Shown in pieces: positions 29,001 to 37,645 of a stretch of DNA of 64,000 nucleotides. The stretch covers positions 3,224,001 to 3,288,000 of the forward strand of contig NC_016109.1 in the NCBI RefSeq assembly GCF_000269985.1. Reading direction: 5' to 3'. Below the pieces are notes generated by a model that was given only the letters and a program-made list of their open reading frames with translations, was not told where the DNA came from and did no database searches. Position numbers and translations under genes: made by a program. The stretch is from Kitasatospora setae KM-6054 (GTDB lineage Bacteria; Actinomycetota; Actinomycetes; Streptomycetales; Streptomycetaceae). Numbering within the stretch: position 1 is the stretch's first letter; the number at the start of each line of letters is the position of its first letter.

Positions 29001-29657
29001 CTAGCGGGTGAGCTCCTCCGCCACCGCGACGGCCTCGGCGAGCGAGTCGACCACCGGCACGCCGAGGTGGACCAGCTTCTCCCGGGTGTGCGAACCCCCG
29101 GTGTACAGCACCGACTTGATGCCGGACGAGAGCGCCGCCTCGGCGTCGTCCGCGGCGTCCCCGATCAGCACGGTGCGGCCGCGGTCGATGCCGGCGCCCA
29201 ACGCGTCCAGGTGCAGCGCCAGGTGGCCGGCCTTGCGGCCGCCGGACTCCCCGCGCCGGCCGTCGACCCGGGTGAAGTACCGGGTGATCCCGAACGCGTC
29301 GACCGCCGGAACGAGCTTGTCGTGCCCGTACATCGACAGCACCGACTGGCTGCGCCCGGCCTCGTTCCACCCGGCGAGCAGCCCCTCGACGCCCGGCGTC
29401 AGCCCGCAGTCCGGGAACAGCTCGCTGTACTTGGCGTCGAACGCGTCGTCCAGCACCGTCCACTCGCCCGCGGTCGGCACCCGGCCCATCAGCCGCTCGT
29501 AGAACCGCGGGATCGGGATCTCGTAGTGCGCCCGGTACTCCTCCAACGTGATCGGCGCGAGCCCCACCGTCGCGAACGCGGCGTTGCTGGCCCCGACCAC
29601 GGCCGCCATGTCCGACAGCAGGGTGCCGTTCCAGTCCCAGACTATGTGTGTACGCAC
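29001..29657 (-). CDS. HAD-superfamily phosphatase (phosphoglycolate phosphatase-like)
   Basis: The 218-aa protein has HAD motif I VWDWNGTLL (nucleophile Asp8; the second acid is Asn, a known variant), motif II near SVLSMYG, Lys in GRKAGHL, and motif IV LIGDAADDAEAALSSG. A helical cap lies at about 18-85. The substrate is unknown. It starts at the GTG at 29655-29657. There is no clear ribosome binding site, and a strong hairpin ends 10 bp upstream of the start, so a leaderless or very short-leader transcript is possible. Confidence 0.85.
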   Translation of the reverse strand: MRTHIVWDWNGTLLSDMAAVVGASNAAFATVGLAPITLEEYRAHYEIPIPRFYERLMGRVPTAGEWTVLDDAFDAKYSELFPDCGLTPGVEGLLAGWNEAGRSQSVLSMYGHDKLVPAVDAFGITRYFTRVDGRRGESGGRKAGHLALHLDALGAGIDRGRTVLIGDAADDAEAALSSGIKSVLYTGGSHTREKLVHLGVPVVDSLAEAVAVAEELTR

Positions 29658-29666
29658 GCGGCAAGG

Positions 29667-29703
29667 GTACGCGCCGGACCGCCCGTGGCGGTCCGGCGCG
29701 TAC
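29667..29703 (-). terminator. Strong hairpin terminator after the aldo/keto reductase gene
   Basis: Arms of 17 bp (starting GTACGCGCCGGACCGCC) with a 3-base loop lie 13 bp past the reductase stop and 10 bp before the HAD start, all on the minus strand. Confidence 0.85.
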
Positions 29704-29715
29704 CCGGCGCGAGGG

Positions 29716-30543
29716 TCAGTTGAACTGGTCGGGGTCCGGGCCGGTGCGCAGGCCGCGGTCGCCGGCGGCGATGGCGGCCATCTCGGCGTCGGTGAGGGTG
29801 AAGTCGAGGACGTCGAGGTTCTGCCGGATCCGGGCGGGGGTGACCGACTTGGGGATCACCACGTTGCCGAGCTGCAGGTGCCAGCGCAGCACCACCTGGG
29901 CGGGCGACCTGCCGGTGCGGGCGGCGGCCGCGGTGATCGCCGGGTCGTCGAGCACGGCGCCCTGGGCGAGCGGGCTCCAGGCCTCGGTGGCGATGCCGTG
30001 GGCGGCGTCGAAGGCGCGCACCTCGGCCTGCTGGAGGCCGGGGTGCAGCTCGACCTGGTTGACGGCGGGGACGAGGCCGCCGGCCTCGATCAGCCGGGTC
30101 AGGTGCGCGGGCTGGAAGTTGGACACGCCCGCGGCGCGCAGCCGGCCGTCGGCGACCAGCTTCTCGATCGCCCGCCAGGACTCGGCGTACAGGTCGCGGG
30201 CCGGGGTGGGCCAGTGGATCAGGTACAGGTCGGCGTACTCCAGGCCGAGCTTGTCGAGGCTGGCGTCGTAGGCGCGCAGCGTCGCGTCGTAGCCCTGGTC
30301 GGCGTTCCACAGCTTGGTGGTGACGAACAGCTCCTCGCGCGGCAGCCCGGACGCGGCCAGCGCCTTGCCGACGCCGCGCTCGTTGCCGTAGACCGCGGCG
30401 GTGTCGATGCTCCGGTAGCCGGCCTCCAGGGCGGCGGTGACGGCGGCGGTGGTCTGCTCGTCGGGGACCTGGAAGACGCCGAAGCCGAGCTGCGGCATCT
30501 GGACGCCGTTGTTGAGGGTGACGGTGGGGACGGTGGTGCTCAT
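29716..30543 (-). CDS. Aldo/keto reductase (2,5-diketogluconate reductase-like)
   Basis: The 275-aa protein is a monomeric NADPH-dependent (beta/alpha)8 reductase. The catalytic tetrad is complete: Asp47 and Tyr52 in SIDTAAVYGNERGVG, Lys77 in VTTKLWN and His110 in LYLIHWP. GVSNFQPAHL and the C-terminal IPKSVTPARIRQNLDVLDF phosphate-binding loop are also present. The physiological substrate is not predictable. It lies 33 bp downstream of the MFS exporter gene and is read from the same promoter, which carries tandem 16-bp repeats; a reductase plus efflux pair suggests a response to a reactive carbonyl or xenobiotic. Confidence 0.9.
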   Translation of the reverse strand: MSTTVPTVTLNNGVQMPQLGFGVFQVPDEQTTAAVTAALEAGYRSIDTAAVYGNERGVGKALAASGLPREELFVTTKLWNADQGYDATLRAYDASLDKLGLEYADLYLIHWPTPARDLYAESWRAIEKLVADGRLRAAGVSNFQPAHLTRLIEAGGLVPAVNQVELHPGLQQAEVRAFDAAHGIATEAWSPLAQGAVLDDPAITAAAARTGRSPAQVVLRWHLQLGNVVIPKSVTPARIRQNLDVLDFTLTDAEMAAIAAGDRGLRTGPDPDQFN

Positions 30544-30576
30544 GTCGCTTCTCCGGTAGGGGGGTTGGGGGCGGTC

Positions 30577-31755
30577 TCAGTGCGCGGGCACGGGGGTGCG
30601 GGCGAGCGCGGGGGCGCGGCGCTCCAGGGCGGCCGAGACCAGGGCCAGCACCAGCGCGGAGCCGGCCAGCAGGGCGCCCACCCAGTTCGGGGCGGTGTAG
30701 CCGAGACCGGCGCTGATCACGGCGCCGCCGAGCCACGCGGCCAGCGCGTTGCCCAGGTTGAATGCTCCGATGTTCACGGCCGAGGCCAGCGTCGGCGCGC
30801 CGTGCGCCTGGTCCAGGACCCGCTTCTGCAGCGGCGGGACGGTGGCGAAGCCGAGTGCCCCGATCAGCAGCAGGGTGGCGGCGGCGGTGACCCGGTTGTG
30901 CGCGGTGACGGTGAACAGGGCGAGCACGGCGGTCAGTCCGCCCAGGGTGGTGAACAGCATCGGCATCAGCCGGCGGTCGGCGAACCGGCCGCCCAGCAGG
31001 TTGCCGAGGAACATGCCGAGGCCGAGCAGCACCAGCAGCCAGGTCACCGCGCCGGCCGAGAAGCCGGCCACCTCGGTCATCATCGGCTTGATGTAGGTGA
31101 TCGCGGCGAACACGCCGCCGAAGCCCAGCACGGTCATCCCCATCGCCAGCACGACCTGGGCGTTCTTGAACGCGGCCAGTTCCCGCCGCAGGTGCGCGCC
31201 CTCGGGCCGGGGCAGTTCGGGCACCAGCCGGGCGATGCCGAGCAGGCCGACCACGCCGAGCGCGGCGACGGCGGCGAAGGTGGCCCGCCAGCCGACCTGC
31301 TCGCCGACGAAGGTGCCGAGCGGCACGCCGACGATGTTGGCCACGGTCAGGCCGGTGAACATGGTGGCGATCGCGCCGGCCTTCTTGTCGGGCGCGACGA
31401 GTTCGGCGGCGACCACCGAGCCGATGCCGAAGAACGCGCCGTGCGCCAGTGAGGCGACGATCCGTCCGGCGAGCATCGCGCCGAAGCCGGGGGCGAGCGC
31501 CGACAGCAGGTTGCCGGCCGTGAACAGCACCATCAGCAGCATCAGCATCCGCTTGCGGCTGATCCGGGTGCCGAGCACGGTCATCAGCGGCGCGCCGACC
31601 ACCACGCCGACCGCGTAGCCGGTGACGAGCAGGCCCGCGGTCGGGATGCCGACGCCGAAGTCGGCCGCGACCTCGGGCAGCAGGCCCATGATCACGAACT
31701 CGGTGGTGCCGATCCCGAAGGCCCCGATGGCCAGGGCGAGAAGCGCGAGGGTCAT
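30577..31755 (-). CDS. MFS efflux transporter (DHA1 family, AraJ/YdhP-like)
   Basis: The 392-aa protein has about 12 membrane segments. It begins MTLALLALAIGAFGIGTTEFVIMGLLPEV and contains the loop 2-3 motif GTRISRKRM, typical of drug:H+ antiporters. GVPLGTFVGEQVGWRATF is the antiporter motif C region. The ATG at 31753-31755 has GGAGG 9 bases upstream; the open frame continues further up but crosses the promoter. First gene of a two-gene operon with the aldo/keto reductase. Confidence 0.88.
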   Translation of the reverse strand: MTLALLALAIGAFGIGTTEFVIMGLLPEVAADFGVGIPTAGLLVTGYAVGVVVGAPLMTVLGTRISRKRMLMLLMVLFTAGNLLSALAPGFGAMLAGRIVASLAHGAFFGIGSVVAAELVAPDKKAGAIATMFTGLTVANIVGVPLGTFVGEQVGWRATFAAVAALGVVGLLGIARLVPELPRPEGAHLRRELAAFKNAQVVLAMGMTVLGFGGVFAAITYIKPMMTEVAGFSAGAVTWLLVLLGLGMFLGNLLGGRFADRRLMPMLFTTLGGLTAVLALFTVTAHNRVTAAATLLLIGALGFATVPPLQKRVLDQAHGAPTLASAVNIGAFNLGNALAAWLGGAVISAGLGYTAPNWVGALLAGSALVLALVSAALERRAPALARTPVPAH

Positions 31756-31799
31756 GACGCGGACCTCCAGGTGATTGCCGTTGCGCCTTACATGCTTCG

Positions 31800-31828
31800 A
31801 CAATAGTTGCACGCGCAGACACTTGCAA
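31800..31828 (-). promoter_or_regulatory. Predicted sigma-70-type promoter for the MFS-reductase operon
   Basis: On the minus strand TTGCAA (31828-31823) and TATTGT (31805-31800) are separated by 17 bases, a good -35/-10 pair 45-73 bp upstream of the MFS start codon. Confidence 0.6.
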
Positions 31829-31854
31829 ACGCATGAACTTGCGAACGCAAAGAC
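31807..31854. repeat. Three tandem 16-bp direct repeats overlapping the MFS promoter
   Basis: Units start at 31807, 31823 and 31839: TTGCACGCGCAGACAC, TTGCAAACGCATGAAC and TTGCGAACGCAAAGAC. The shared core is TTGC-x3-CGCA with AC at the end. They cover the -35 box, the spacer and the DNA upstream of the predicted promoter, as expected of repressor operators. The spacing of 16 bp is exact. Confidence 0.85.
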
Positions 31855-31882
31855 CCCCGCTCCACGAACCGGAGCGGGGGTC
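31852..31882 (-). terminator. Hairpin terminator at the end of the biosynthetic operon
   Basis: GACCCCCGCTCC / GGAGCGGGGGTC with a 7-base loop, 15 bp past the stop of the last cluster gene. Confidence 0.85.
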
Positions 31883-31897
31883 GGACGGCAAAAACGG

Positions 31898-33157
31898 TCA
31901 GGGCGCGCCCGCCCGGCGGTGCGGGGAGCAGAAGACGACCGTCCAGCTCAGCGAGAGCACGGCCGCGCCCGTCCACAGCACCGCGCGGATCCCCACCGTC
32001 TCGGCCAGCACGCCGCTGAGCACCGAGCCGATCGCCAGCGAGCCGGTCAGCAGGAACCGGAAGGTGGCGTTCATCCGGCCGAGCAGGTGGGCGGGCGTGG
32101 CCTGCTGGCGGAAGGTGACCTTGACGACGTTGTCGGTGCCGACCTTGAACGTCATCAGCAGGTAGGCGGCGCCCGCGGCCCACAGCATCGGCCCGCGGTC
32201 CAGCAGCGGCAGCACGAACCCGGCGGGGGCGACGCACAGCCCGACCAGCCACATGCTGCGCCCGGCGCCGAGCCGCCGGCCGAGCCGCCGGGCCGCCAGC
32301 GAGCCGAGGAAGACGCCGAGCCCGGCCATCGCCAGGAAGGTGCCGAAGGCGAACTCCGACAAGCCCAGCTCGCGGACGAACAGCACCGGCAGCACGGTCA
32401 CGATCATCTGCAGGGCCATGTTGGTGAGCGCCCCGTCGAGCGCCAGCGGGCGCAGCATCGGGTGGCCGAGGACGAAGCGGGTGCCCTCCAGGATCTCCCG
32501 GCCCAGGTGGGTGTCGGGGCGGCGTTCCGGCTTCGGCTCGGAGGCGCGGACCCGGAGCAGGCAGAGCGCCGACCACAGGTAGGTGACCGCGTTCAGGGCG
32601 ACCGCCAGCGGCGCGCCGAGCAGCTGCACCAGGTAGCCGCCGGCGCTGCGGCCGGCCACCTGGTTGACCGCCTGCATCCCGACCAGCTTGGCGTTGGCCT
32701 CGCCGAGCAGTTCGCGGCCGACGACGTGCGGCAGGAAGCTCTGGTTGGCGACGTCGAAGAAGACCGTGGCGAGCCCGGAGAGCAGCACCACCGCGTACAG
32801 CTGCCCGATGGTGAGCGCGTCCAGTGCCCAGGCCACCGGCACCGAGCCGAACAGCAGCGCCCGGACCAGGTCCGCGGTGATCTGCAGCCGCCGCTTGCGC
32901 ATCCGGTCGGTCCAGGCCCCGGCGGGCAGGCCGATCAGCAGGAAGGCGGCGGTGCCCAGCGCGGCCAGCGCGCTGACCTGGCCGGGCGAGGCGTCGAGCA
33001 CCGTCACGGCCAGCAGCGGGACGGCCAGGTAGCTGATCTGGGTGCCCAGGGTGCTCGCGGCGGAGGCGGCGAAGACCTGGCGGAACGCCCGGACGCCGAA
33101 GGCGGAGGCGGCCGGGGCGTCCTCCCGCCGTTCCGGGCCGGCTGCGGTGGTGGTCAT
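31898..33157 (-). CDS. MFS exporter (EntS/MFS_3-type) of the biosynthetic cluster
   Basis: The 419-aa protein begins MTTTAAGPERREDAPAASAF and then FRQVFAASAASTLGTQIS, the start pattern of the MFS_3/EntS exporter group. About 12 hydrophobic segments follow, with the motif DRMRKRRL in loop 2-3. Relatives often export siderophores or antibiotics made by neighbouring genes. It is the last gene of the minus-strand cluster, 30 bp after the third ATP-grasp gene, and a terminator follows. It is a plausible self-resistance pump for the cluster product. Confidence 0.87.
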   Translation of the reverse strand: MTTTAAGPERREDAPAASAFGVRAFRQVFAASAASTLGTQISYLAVPLLAVTVLDASPGQVSALAALGTAAFLLIGLPAGAWTDRMRKRRLQITADLVRALLFGSVPVAWALDALTIGQLYAVVLLSGLATVFFDVANQSFLPHVVGRELLGEANAKLVGMQAVNQVAGRSAGGYLVQLLGAPLAVALNAVTYLWSALCLLRVRASEPKPERRPDTHLGREILEGTRFVLGHPMLRPLALDGALTNMALQMIVTVLPVLFVRELGLSEFAFGTFLAMAGLGVFLGSLAARRLGRRLGAGRSMWLVGLCVAPAGFVLPLLDRGPMLWAAGAAYLLMTFKVGTDNVVKVTFRQQATPAHLLGRMNATFRFLLTGSLAIGSVLSGVLAETVGIRAVLWTGAAVLSLSWTVVFCSPHRRAGAP

Positions 33158-33187
33158 GGCGAGGGTCCTTCAGTGGGTGGGCGGGGG

Positions 33188-34444
33188 TCAGGCGGTGCGG
33201 AAGTGGATCTTCTGCTCGGTCTCCAGGCAGAGCGCCTCGGCGTCGGCCGCGTCCCGCCCGCTGGCCAGCACGTAGCCGGAGCTGCAGTCGGCGAGGGTGT
33301 TCAGCGGGGGCACCGTGTCGCCGGGGTTCTTGGCGACGACCGCGCCGATCTCCAGGGCGGCGAGTTCGGCCAGCAGCGGGAGGTAGACGCCCTCCAGCTC
33401 GCCCGGGGCCAGCCGCTTGACCAGCGCCGGGTTGTCGGGGTCGACGGCGACCTCGCGGATCACGCCGGGCGTGGGGGTGAAGAACCGGATGGCCGCGCCG
33501 CCGACCGGCTCGGGCGGAGCGGCCGGCAGCTCCTCGAGGCCGAGCGGCACGGTCAGCATCATCCGGGCCAGGTCCGGGCCGTAGGCGCGGCGGACGAGTT
33601 CCGGCAGGGCGTGGCCGCCGAGCCGGGCGTGCGACTCCAGCACCCGGGGGCCCTTCGGGGTGAGCACGAACTCGCTGTGCGAGGGGCCCTCGACCAGGCC
33701 GACGGCGTCCAGCAGCCGGACGGTCAGCTCGCGCAGCGCGTCCCAGTGCGGGGCGGCCACCCGGCTCGGGGTGGAGACCGCCCACTCGACGTGCCGCTCG
33801 TTGACCTGGTACTCGGAGCAGCCGATCGGCAGGTGCCGGCCGGCGTGCGAGAAGGAGTCGACCGAGACGACCGGGCCCTCCAGGTACTCCTCGGCGAGCG
33901 CGACGGTCAGCCCGTCGGCGGCCATCGCCCGCCAGGCGTCGGCGACCCCGGCGGCGTCCTCGGCGCGGTGGACGTGCCGGCTGGCCGCGCCGTCGACCGG
34001 CTTGAGCACGATCGGTCCGCCGACCTCGGCCAGGAAGGCGAGGGCCGCGTCCGGGCCGTCCACCACCCGGTGCAGGACCGGGCTGAGGCCGTGCCGGTCC
34101 AGTGCCCGCCGGGTCAGCGCCTTGTCCTTGAGGGTGCGGGCGGTGTCCTCGCCGACGCCGGTGAGGCCGAGCGCGTCCACCACCCGGCCGACCGCGACGC
34201 CGGCCGGCTCGGAGGTGGTCAGCACCCGGTCGAAGGGCCGCTGCGCGTGCAGCGGCCGCAGCACCTCCAGGATCGCGGCGCCGTCGGTGATCGGCGCGTG
34301 CACGATCCGCTCGCAGTGCGCGGCGATGGACGGCTCGTACAGGCCCTCCTCGTGGACGAGCACCACGTCGATGCCCAGCTCCTTGGCGCCGGCGATCGGG
34401 GCGGGCCGGCCGCCGACCCAGGCCACGCGGAATGCTCCGGTCAC
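33188..34444 (-). CDS. ATP-grasp ligase (paralogue 1)
   Basis: The 418-aa protein is a carboxylate-amine/thiol ligase of the ATP-grasp fold. The N-terminal domain (VAWVGGRPAPIAGAKELGID) is followed by PIVLKPVDGAASRHVH, EEYLEGPVVSVDSFS, and the metal-binding stretch SEFVLTPKGPRVLESHARLGG. Such enzymes join amino acids through an acyl-phosphate, as in dipeptide-forming BacD-type ligases. It is clearly a paralogue of the protein at 37646-38893, sharing the GPSHSEFVLTPKGPRVLESHARL block. GTG start at 34442-34444. Substrate unknown. It is flanked by the SGNH hydrolase and the MFS exporter in one operon. Confidence 0.85.
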   Translation of the reverse strand: MTGAFRVAWVGGRPAPIAGAKELGIDVVLVHEEGLYEPSIAAHCERIVHAPITDGAAILEVLRPLHAQRPFDRVLTTSEPAGVAVGRVVDALGLTGVGEDTARTLKDKALTRRALDRHGLSPVLHRVVDGPDAALAFLAEVGGPIVLKPVDGAASRHVHRAEDAAGVADAWRAMAADGLTVALAEEYLEGPVVSVDSFSHAGRHLPIGCSEYQVNERHVEWAVSTPSRVAAPHWDALRELTVRLLDAVGLVEGPSHSEFVLTPKGPRVLESHARLGGHALPELVRRAYGPDLARMMLTVPLGLEELPAAPPEPVGGAAIRFFTPTPGVIREVAVDPDNPALVKRLAPGELEGVYLPLLAELAALEIGAVVAKNPGDTVPPLNTLADCSSGYVLASGRDAADAEALCLETEQKIHFRTA

Positions 34445-34487
34445 GGTGTCCTCAACTCTCGTTCTGGTACGGGGTGGTGGCGGTGGG

Positions 34488-35525
34488 TCAGGAGAGGTCG
34501 AGCTGCTCGGCCAGGATCCTGGCGACCAGGTCGTAGCCCTGGTCGGTGTAGTGGGCGCGGTCGACGTAGACCCAGTCCCGCTCGGTGACGGCCGCGGCCA
34601 CCACCGGGTTCAGGTCGAGGAAGCCGATGCCGCGCTGCTCGCAGCCCTCGGCGAGCCGGTCGGCGAAGGCGCGGGCGACGGCCGGGGTGGAGATGTCCCC
34701 GTACAGCGCCTCCCAGGTGCCGAGCTTGGAGATCCGGTCGATCTCGTCGAAGAGCAGCTGCTCCTGGGGGGCGTGCTTGTCGCGCATCCACAGGGCCATC
34801 GGCTGGAGCACGTAGGTGATCCGGGCGGTGGGCGCGAGGAGCTTCCAGCTCTCCAGGTGGCGCAGCGTCAGCTCGGCGGCGGACTCGATCACGCTCGGGA
34901 CGTCGCGGCGGACGTCGTCGTGGGTGGAGATGGTGGGGCGGCGGCCGCCGCCGGAGCGGAACCCGCCGCGCTTGGCGGCCTTGCGGTTCTCGGCGCGGAG
35001 CTCCTCCATCTTGTCGTAGTACTCGCCGCAGAACCAGAACGCGCCGTGGTCGCCCTGCTGCCACTCGGGCAGCCGGCCGACCGTCAGGTCGTTGAGGCCG
35101 GAGAAGACCACGACCTCGTCGATCTCCGGGAGCAGGTGCCGGTAGAGCGTGAAGAGCAGCAGTTCCTGGGTGGAGTTGTAGCAGCGGCCGCCGAAGTTCA
35201 GCCAGGGCGCGGAGGGCGCGTGCTCGGTCCACAGCCGGGAGGCGAGGGTGGCGGCGTCGGTGGTGGCGCCGATGCCCATCACGGTGGAGCTGCCGGTGAT
35301 GATCCGGACCGGGCCGTTCGCGGGCAGGTTCCCGGCGGCGGAGGCGGTCGCGCCGTCCGGGCCGTGCGAGATCCGGAAGCCGGCCCGGTCGGTGTTGATC
35401 ACCTCGGAGCGGTAGTCGGCCCGGTGGTAGTACATCAGGTAGGGCAGGTAGCGGGCCTCGCCCCGGTCGTCGAAGCGGGCGTACTCCTGGAGCTGGGGGG
35501 TGAGTTCGTCGCGGTGCAGTGGCAT
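34488..35525 (-). CDS. SGNH/GDSL-type hydrolase
   Basis: The 345-aa protein has the SGNH blocks: block I TGSSTVMGIG (Ser in GSS at 78-80), block III SGLNDL (143-146) and block V DRAHYTDQGYD (Asp322, His325). There is no signal peptide, so it should act in the cytoplasm, on an ester or as an acyltransferase. The middle (about 165-230) is a basic low-complexity insert (RAENRKAAKRGGFRSGGGRR) unusual for the family. Position in the operon suggests tailoring or deprotection of the cluster product. ATG at 35523-35525. Confidence 0.75.
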   Translation of the reverse strand: MPLHRDELTPQLQEYARFDDRGEARYLPYLMYYHRADYRSEVINTDRAGFRISHGPDGATASAAGNLPANGPVRIITGSSTVMGIGATTDAATLASRLWTEHAPSAPWLNFGGRCYNSTQELLLFTLYRHLLPEIDEVVVFSGLNDLTVGRLPEWQQGDHGAFWFCGEYYDKMEELRAENRKAAKRGGFRSGGGRRPTISTHDDVRRDVPSVIESAAELTLRHLESWKLLAPTARITYVLQPMALWMRDKHAPQEQLLFDEIDRISKLGTWEALYGDISTPAVARAFADRLAEGCEQRGIGFLDLNPVVAAAVTERDWVYVDRAHYTDQGYDLVARILAEQLDLS

Positions 35526-35596
35526 GGGGTGCGGGTCCTTGGATGGTGGTGGGACGGGAAGGGGAGCGGGGGCGGGGACGGGGGCGGAGGCGGGGT

Positions 35597-36220
35597 TCAG
35601 GCGGTCGCGACCCGGACCGCGATCGCGGCCAGGGTGGCGCCCATCACGAGGCGCTGGATCCGCAGCCAGCGCGGGCGGTCCCGCAGGAAGGCGGCGATCG
35701 CCCCGGCGCCGAACGCGATCAGCCCGTTGACGGTGAGCGCGATGGAGATCTGGACCAGCCCGAGGACGAGGCTCTGCCCGGCGACCGAGCCGCGCGCGGG
35801 GTCGGTGAACTGCGGGAGCACCGAGAGGTAGAGGATCGCGATCTTCGGGTTGAGCAGGTTGGTGACCAGCCCCATCGTGAAGAGCTTCAGCGGCGGGTCC
35901 GGCGGGAGCGGCTTGGGGGCGAAGGCGTTCACCCCGCCCGGCCGCAGGGCGTTGAAGGCCAGGTAGCCGAGGTAGAGCGCGCCCGCGTACTTGACCGCCG
36001 CGTAGACGCCCGGCACCAGGGTGAAGAGCGCCGCGATGCCGGTGACGGCGGCCAGCAGGTAGGCGAGGAAGCCGGCCGCGACGCCGAGCAGCGAGAACAG
36101 CCCGGCCCGGCGGCCCTGCACGATCGACCGGGAGACCAGGTAGATCATGTTGGGCCCTGGGGTGAGGACCAGGCCGAGCGCCACCAGGGCGATGCCGGCC
36201 AGGGAGCCTGCGCTGACCAT
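35597..36220 (-). CDS. LysE/RhtB-family amino acid exporter
   Basis: The 207-aa protein has six hydrophobic segments and the family motif LVLTPGPNMIYLVSRSI near the N-terminus, followed by LYLGYLAFNALRPG and NLLNPKIAILYLSVLPQF. The family exports amino acids and small derivatives, which fits a cluster product built from amino acids. The ATG at 36218-36220 has GGGAA 6 bases before it. It lies 23 bp after an ATP-grasp gene. Confidence 0.9.
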   Translation of the reverse strand: MVSAGSLAGIALVALGLVLTPGPNMIYLVSRSIVQGRRAGLFSLLGVAAGFLAYLLAAVTGIAALFTLVPGVYAAVKYAGALYLGYLAFNALRPGGVNAFAPKPLPPDPPLKLFTMGLVTNLLNPKIAILYLSVLPQFTDPARGSVAGQSLVLGLVQISIALTVNGLIAFGAGAIAAFLRDRPRWLRIQRLVMGATLAAIAVRVATA

Positions 36221-36243
36221 CGGTGGGTTCCCTTCCGCCGCGG

Positions 36244-37527
36244 TCAGCGGTCCAGGCCGCAGGCGGCCCTGGACCTCGGTTCGCCGTCCCGGTCGGGGAC
36301 GCACTCCAGCCGGACGGCGGCGGCGGTCGCGGTGACCGCGTCGCGGACCTCCGCGGTGCTCGCGCCGCGGAACCGGAACCGGGCGCCGACGTGCTCGTAG
36401 CCGCCGATCCGCGGCATCGCGTAGCCGGGCTCCGGGACGACCTGCGCGTAGGCCAGCGCCTCGGCCCGGTCGGCGCCGTGCACGGCGGTCACCGTGCACG
36501 GCGCCGGGACCGGCGAGGAGACCAGCAGCCAGCCGCCGACCCGGCCGCCCGGCCGCGGCGCGGGCTCCGGCAGCCGGGGGGCGCGGCCGAGCTGGACGGC
36601 GGCGGCCGCGGCCATCAGGTCGACGCCGTGCACCTCCCGCCAGACGAACGGGATCTCCGCGCCGCCGACCCGCCAGCCGGCCTCCAGGAAGGTCACCCGG
36701 ACGGCACCGGCCCCGCCGTCCGCCGGGCCGGCGAACACCTCCAGGTGGAACACCCAGGGCTGCCGGCCGCCCAGCGCCTCGGCCGCGGCGGCGGTGAACT
36801 CCCCGATCGGACCGAGCAGTTCGGGGTCGTCCTCCTCGACCGAGCCGAGCGCCGTGCCGGCCCCGAACCCGGCGCAGGTGTTGACGTACCGGGAGGCGCG
36901 CCACGGGCCGAGCGCCTCGCCCGTCCACAGCCCGTCCACGTGGTAGATCGGGTCGCCGCAGTACGTCTGGACGATCCGGTCCTCCGGCTCCAGGCCCTCC
37001 AGCGCGGGCAGGTCGTCCGGGGAGTCGAGCCGGAGCACGCCGCGGCTGGCGGTGCCGCGCCGGGGCTTGACGATCAGCGGCCAGCCGTGGGTCTGGGCGA
37101 ACTCCTTGACCGCGGCCGGGTCGGGGGCGTCGGCGGACTCCGGGGTGCGCAGCCCGGCGGCGGCGACGGCCCGCACCATGACCAGCTTGTCGCGGAACGG
37201 CGCGAGCCCGGCCGGGTCCTGGCCCGGGCAGCCCAGCCGGGTGCGCAGGTCGGCCGCGGTCTCCAGGTCGCCCTCGTTGAGCGCGACCACCCGGGCCGGG
37301 GCGCCGAAGCGGACGGCCAGCGTGTCCGCGGCCGCGGACACCTCGGCCGGGTCGTCGGTGGCCCGGACGGTGACGGTGCCGGCGGCGGCCGCCGGGACCG
37401 ACTCGCGCCCGAGGCCGGTCGTCACGTAGGTGACGTGGTGGGTGCGGTGGTCGATGTAGTCCTCGTAGCGGGCGTGGTGGTCCCGCCAGCGGTGGATGAC
37501 GAGGATGTGCGGGAGGAGGGCGGTCAC
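36244..37527 (-). CDS. ATP-grasp ligase (divergent third member)
   Basis: The 427-aa protein starts MTALLPHILVIHRWRDHHARYEDYID and has ATP-grasp landmarks. These are FRDKLVMVRAVAAAG (substrate lid), WPLIVKPRRGTASRGV (phosphate-binding lysine) and VTFLEAGWRVGGAEI in the place of the usual metal-binding E-x-N-x-R-x-GG strand. It is only distantly related to the other two ATP-grasp proteins of the operon, so it probably uses a different acceptor. GTG start at 37525-37527. Substrate unknown. Confidence 0.82.
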   Translation of the reverse strand: MTALLPHILVIHRWRDHHARYEDYIDHRTHHVTYVTTGLGRESVPAAAAGTVTVRATDDPAEVSAAADTLAVRFGAPARVVALNEGDLETAADLRTRLGCPGQDPAGLAPFRDKLVMVRAVAAAGLRTPESADAPDPAAVKEFAQTHGWPLIVKPRRGTASRGVLRLDSPDDLPALEGLEPEDRIVQTYCGDPIYHVDGLWTGEALGPWRASRYVNTCAGFGAGTALGSVEEDDPELLGPIGEFTAAAAEALGGRQPWVFHLEVFAGPADGGAGAVRVTFLEAGWRVGGAEIPFVWREVHGVDLMAAAAAVQLGRAPRLPEPAPRPGGRVGGWLLVSSPVPAPCTVTAVHGADRAEALAYAQVVPEPGYAMPRIGGYEHVGARFRFRGASTAEVRDAVTATAAAVRLECVPDRDGEPRSRAACGLDR

Positions 37528-37597
37528 GGCTTTCCGATCTCGGGGCCTTCGCAGGGGCAGGGGCGGGGAACGGCACGGGCGGGGTGCGGGTGCGGGT

Positions 37598-37629
37598 GCG
37601 GGTGGCCGGCGGGGGTTCCGGCCACCCGC
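37598..37629 (-). terminator. Hairpin inside the biosynthetic operon
   Basis: GCGGGTGGCCGG / CCGGCCACCCGC with an 8-base loop, in the 118-bp gap between two ATP-grasp genes. It is preceded on the plus strand by four GGGTGC-like repeats. It may attenuate expression of the distal genes or set a transcript processing point. Confidence 0.5.
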
Positions 37630-37645
37630 GGTCGGGGGGCGCGGG

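Noticed and set aside
37581..37605. GGGTGC repeats as a possible CRISPR or minisatellite
   Set aside because: Units are only six bases with no spacers; this is simple G-rich sequence, recorded only as part of the hairpin region.
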